Assembly (NCBI GenBank): GCA_004335635.1
Contig: QAXH01005994.1
Coordinates: forward strand, 3,265 to 48,933
Origin: Chloromonas sp. AAM2
Taxonomy: Eukaryota; Chlorophyta; Chlorophyceae; Chlamydomonadales; Chlamydomonadaceae
DNA length: 45,669 nucleotides
Direction: 5' to 3'
Of this stretch, positions 44,601 through 45,669 are shown in pieces (the first letter of the stretch is position 1; the number at the start of each line of letters is the position of its first letter). The notes below the pieces were generated by a model. That model was not told the DNA's origin, did not search any database, and worked only from the letters and a program-made list of their open reading frames with translations. Made by a program: the position numbers and the translations under genes.

Positions 44601-45325
44601 CTGGCAAAACGGTCTGAAACGGCTGTAGAAATCGTTGGAAACGGGTGTGGGCATGCTCACCTGCACCGTGAAGTTGAGTTCGTGGTGGTCTGTGCCCAGG
44701 AACTCCGCCACCTGGCGCCCCGCCTTGAGGTCGGGTGAGCCCGGCAGGCCGATGCAGAATGAGTGCAGTTTGCCCCACACGTTGCCCTCCTTGGTGCGCT
44801 TGAGCACGCGGCTGGCGATTGCGGCCACCAGCGAGCTGTCCAGCCCGCCCGACAGAAGAACGCCTGCAGCCGGCCAGACTTGTGAAAATGCAAAATGGCG
44901 TGTGGGTAGCCCGACCAATGGGGTTTAGAGGTAAAGGGAGGGGGAGTGGATACAGACAGGCTGAAGTGGCTGTAACAACAGCTGCTGTGGTCACAATGAT
45001 GTGGCTGTGACAATGAAGCTAATAGCTGTCCAGGCACTGTGACAGCACACATGGTTCTGGTGAAAACCCCAGCAGCTTGCACAGTGTGACTATGTCAGAG
45101 GTTAGCACCAATTCTATTCTGTGTGTCTGTGAGTCATCCCAGTCCCAAACCCTGCCTACATGCAGTTTTTGAACCAAACTGCAATGAAGCAATTGCCCTC
45201 TGACCTCTTTCCCCCACGCCACGGCCCGGCTCTCACCAAAAGGCACGTCGCTCATCATGCGCTTCTCCACAGAGACCTCGAAGGCATGGCGCAGAGCCGC
45301 AAGGTCCAGGGGCTTGTTGGGGAAC
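41602..45325 (-). CDS. ASNS: Asparagine synthetase (glutamine-hydrolysing), C-terminal part
   Basis: Converts aspartate, glutamine and ATP to asparagine. The window holds the synthetase domain in seven exons, minus strand: 45325-45237, 44863-44661, 44375-44184, 43177-42997, 42691-42505, 42163-42006, 41741-41602; all GT-AG and in phase, 382 complete codons plus a split first codon. Seen in order: R-M-M-S-D-V-P-F-G, the ATP-pyrophosphatase P-loop [65 protein letters not shown], and near the end T-K-E-A-Y-W-Y-R and G-P-S-V-A-C-S-T-A. The first exon here starts mid-codon, so the N-terminal class II glutaminase domain (catalytic Cys2) is beyond the right edge. The C-terminal tail past D-P-S-G-R-A is basic and Ala-rich. 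Confidence 0.97.
43571..43780. repeat. 52-bp minisatellite, about 4 copies
   Basis: Near-identical units containing CATGCATGCTCTGTATGCAG, inside the asparagine synthetase intron between 43,178 and 44,183. Open in several frames by chance of composition. Confidence 0.9.
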
Positions 45326-45603
45326 CTGTGAAGAGCGGTGCGACGGAAACATGACGGAAGTGGCGGGTGACGTGGACCAATCGACTGAGAAACTGACAGC
45401 CTTACAGCAGAGAAGACCATTGGTTGCTTCGCCTTATGCAGAGGGGCTCGAGGACATGTTGTTGAACGCCATGTGAGACAATGCTTCAATCAACACCATG
45501 TGCTTGCAAGAAGAAAAAGGTTGCCAGCGCCACAGCCTATCATTATCAGGAGGCCTGAAAACTTGCAGTGTGGCAGCTGCAGCTGCCTCCGAAGATCACA
45601 CAT

Positions 45604-45669
45604 CAGAGAGCCCCATGCTGCACAGGTTAGAGCCCCATGCTGCACAGGTTAGAGCCCCATGCTGCACAG
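45604..45669. repeat. 22-bp tandem repeat running off the right edge
   Basis: Three copies of GAGCCCCATGCTGCACAGGT plus two bases, the last cut by the window end. Lies in the intron upstream of the first visible asparagine synthetase exon. Confidence 0.85.

Noticed and set aside
1..45669. tRNA genes, CRISPR arrays or bacterial operon features
   Set aside because: No cloverleaf with a convincing T-loop was seen, the tandem arrays lack the spacer pattern of CRISPR, and the genes are intron-rich eukaryotic ones.

Overview
The window is nuclear DNA of a green alga. Genes are split by many GT-AG introns, coding exons are moderately GC-rich, and introns are full of minisatellites and CA/CAG/ATG microsatellites. 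The ABCF, UFM1-conjugating and asparagine synthetase proteins read closest, from memory of the families, to plant and green-algal forms. The gene density (about one per 5-6 kb), roughly even base composition and repeat load fit a chlorophycean such as Dunaliella, but that is inference and no species-level marker was seen.

Layout: (1) 601-1,893, minus: degraded coding stretch with a PD-(D/E)XK nuclease-like signature. (2) 4,251-8,860, minus: eight-exon secreted GDSL esterase/lipase with a repeat-bearing insertion inside its catalytic domain. (3) 9,796-13,463, minus: glycerophosphodiester phosphodiesterase. (4) 13,926-25,504, plus: 23-exon ABCF/GCN20-type ATPase, head-to-head with gene 3. (5) 25,505-31,427: gene-poor, with a 1.2 kb foldback element. 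(6) 31,428-32,281, minus: small J-domain protein, divergent from (7) 32,673-37,956, plus: 12-exon triple-IQ protein. (8) 38,943-40,137, minus: UFC1. (9) 41,602-45,325, minus: asparagine synthetase, whose N-terminal glutaminase exons lie beyond the right edge.

Exon models were built by hand. Each junction was required to have GT/AG, keep phase and restore the family motifs. The GDSL, ABCF, J-domain, IQ and UFC1 models each give an uninterrupted frame from ATG to stop (732, 765, 156, 559 and 166 aa). The GDPD model lacks one small exon and may lack an N-terminus. The asparagine synthetase lacks its 5' part.

The genes do not form a pathway. They are ordinary eukaryotic neighbours: lipid hydrolysis, glycerophosphodiester breakdown, translation-linked ATPase, co-chaperone, probable calmodulin-binding protein, UFMylation, and Asn biosynthesis. 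The more unusual content is structural: a lipase whose active-site blocks are split by an acidic 10-residue repeat, duplicated splice donors, short dispersed elements in introns (one copy with a clear target-site duplication), and the large hairpin element.
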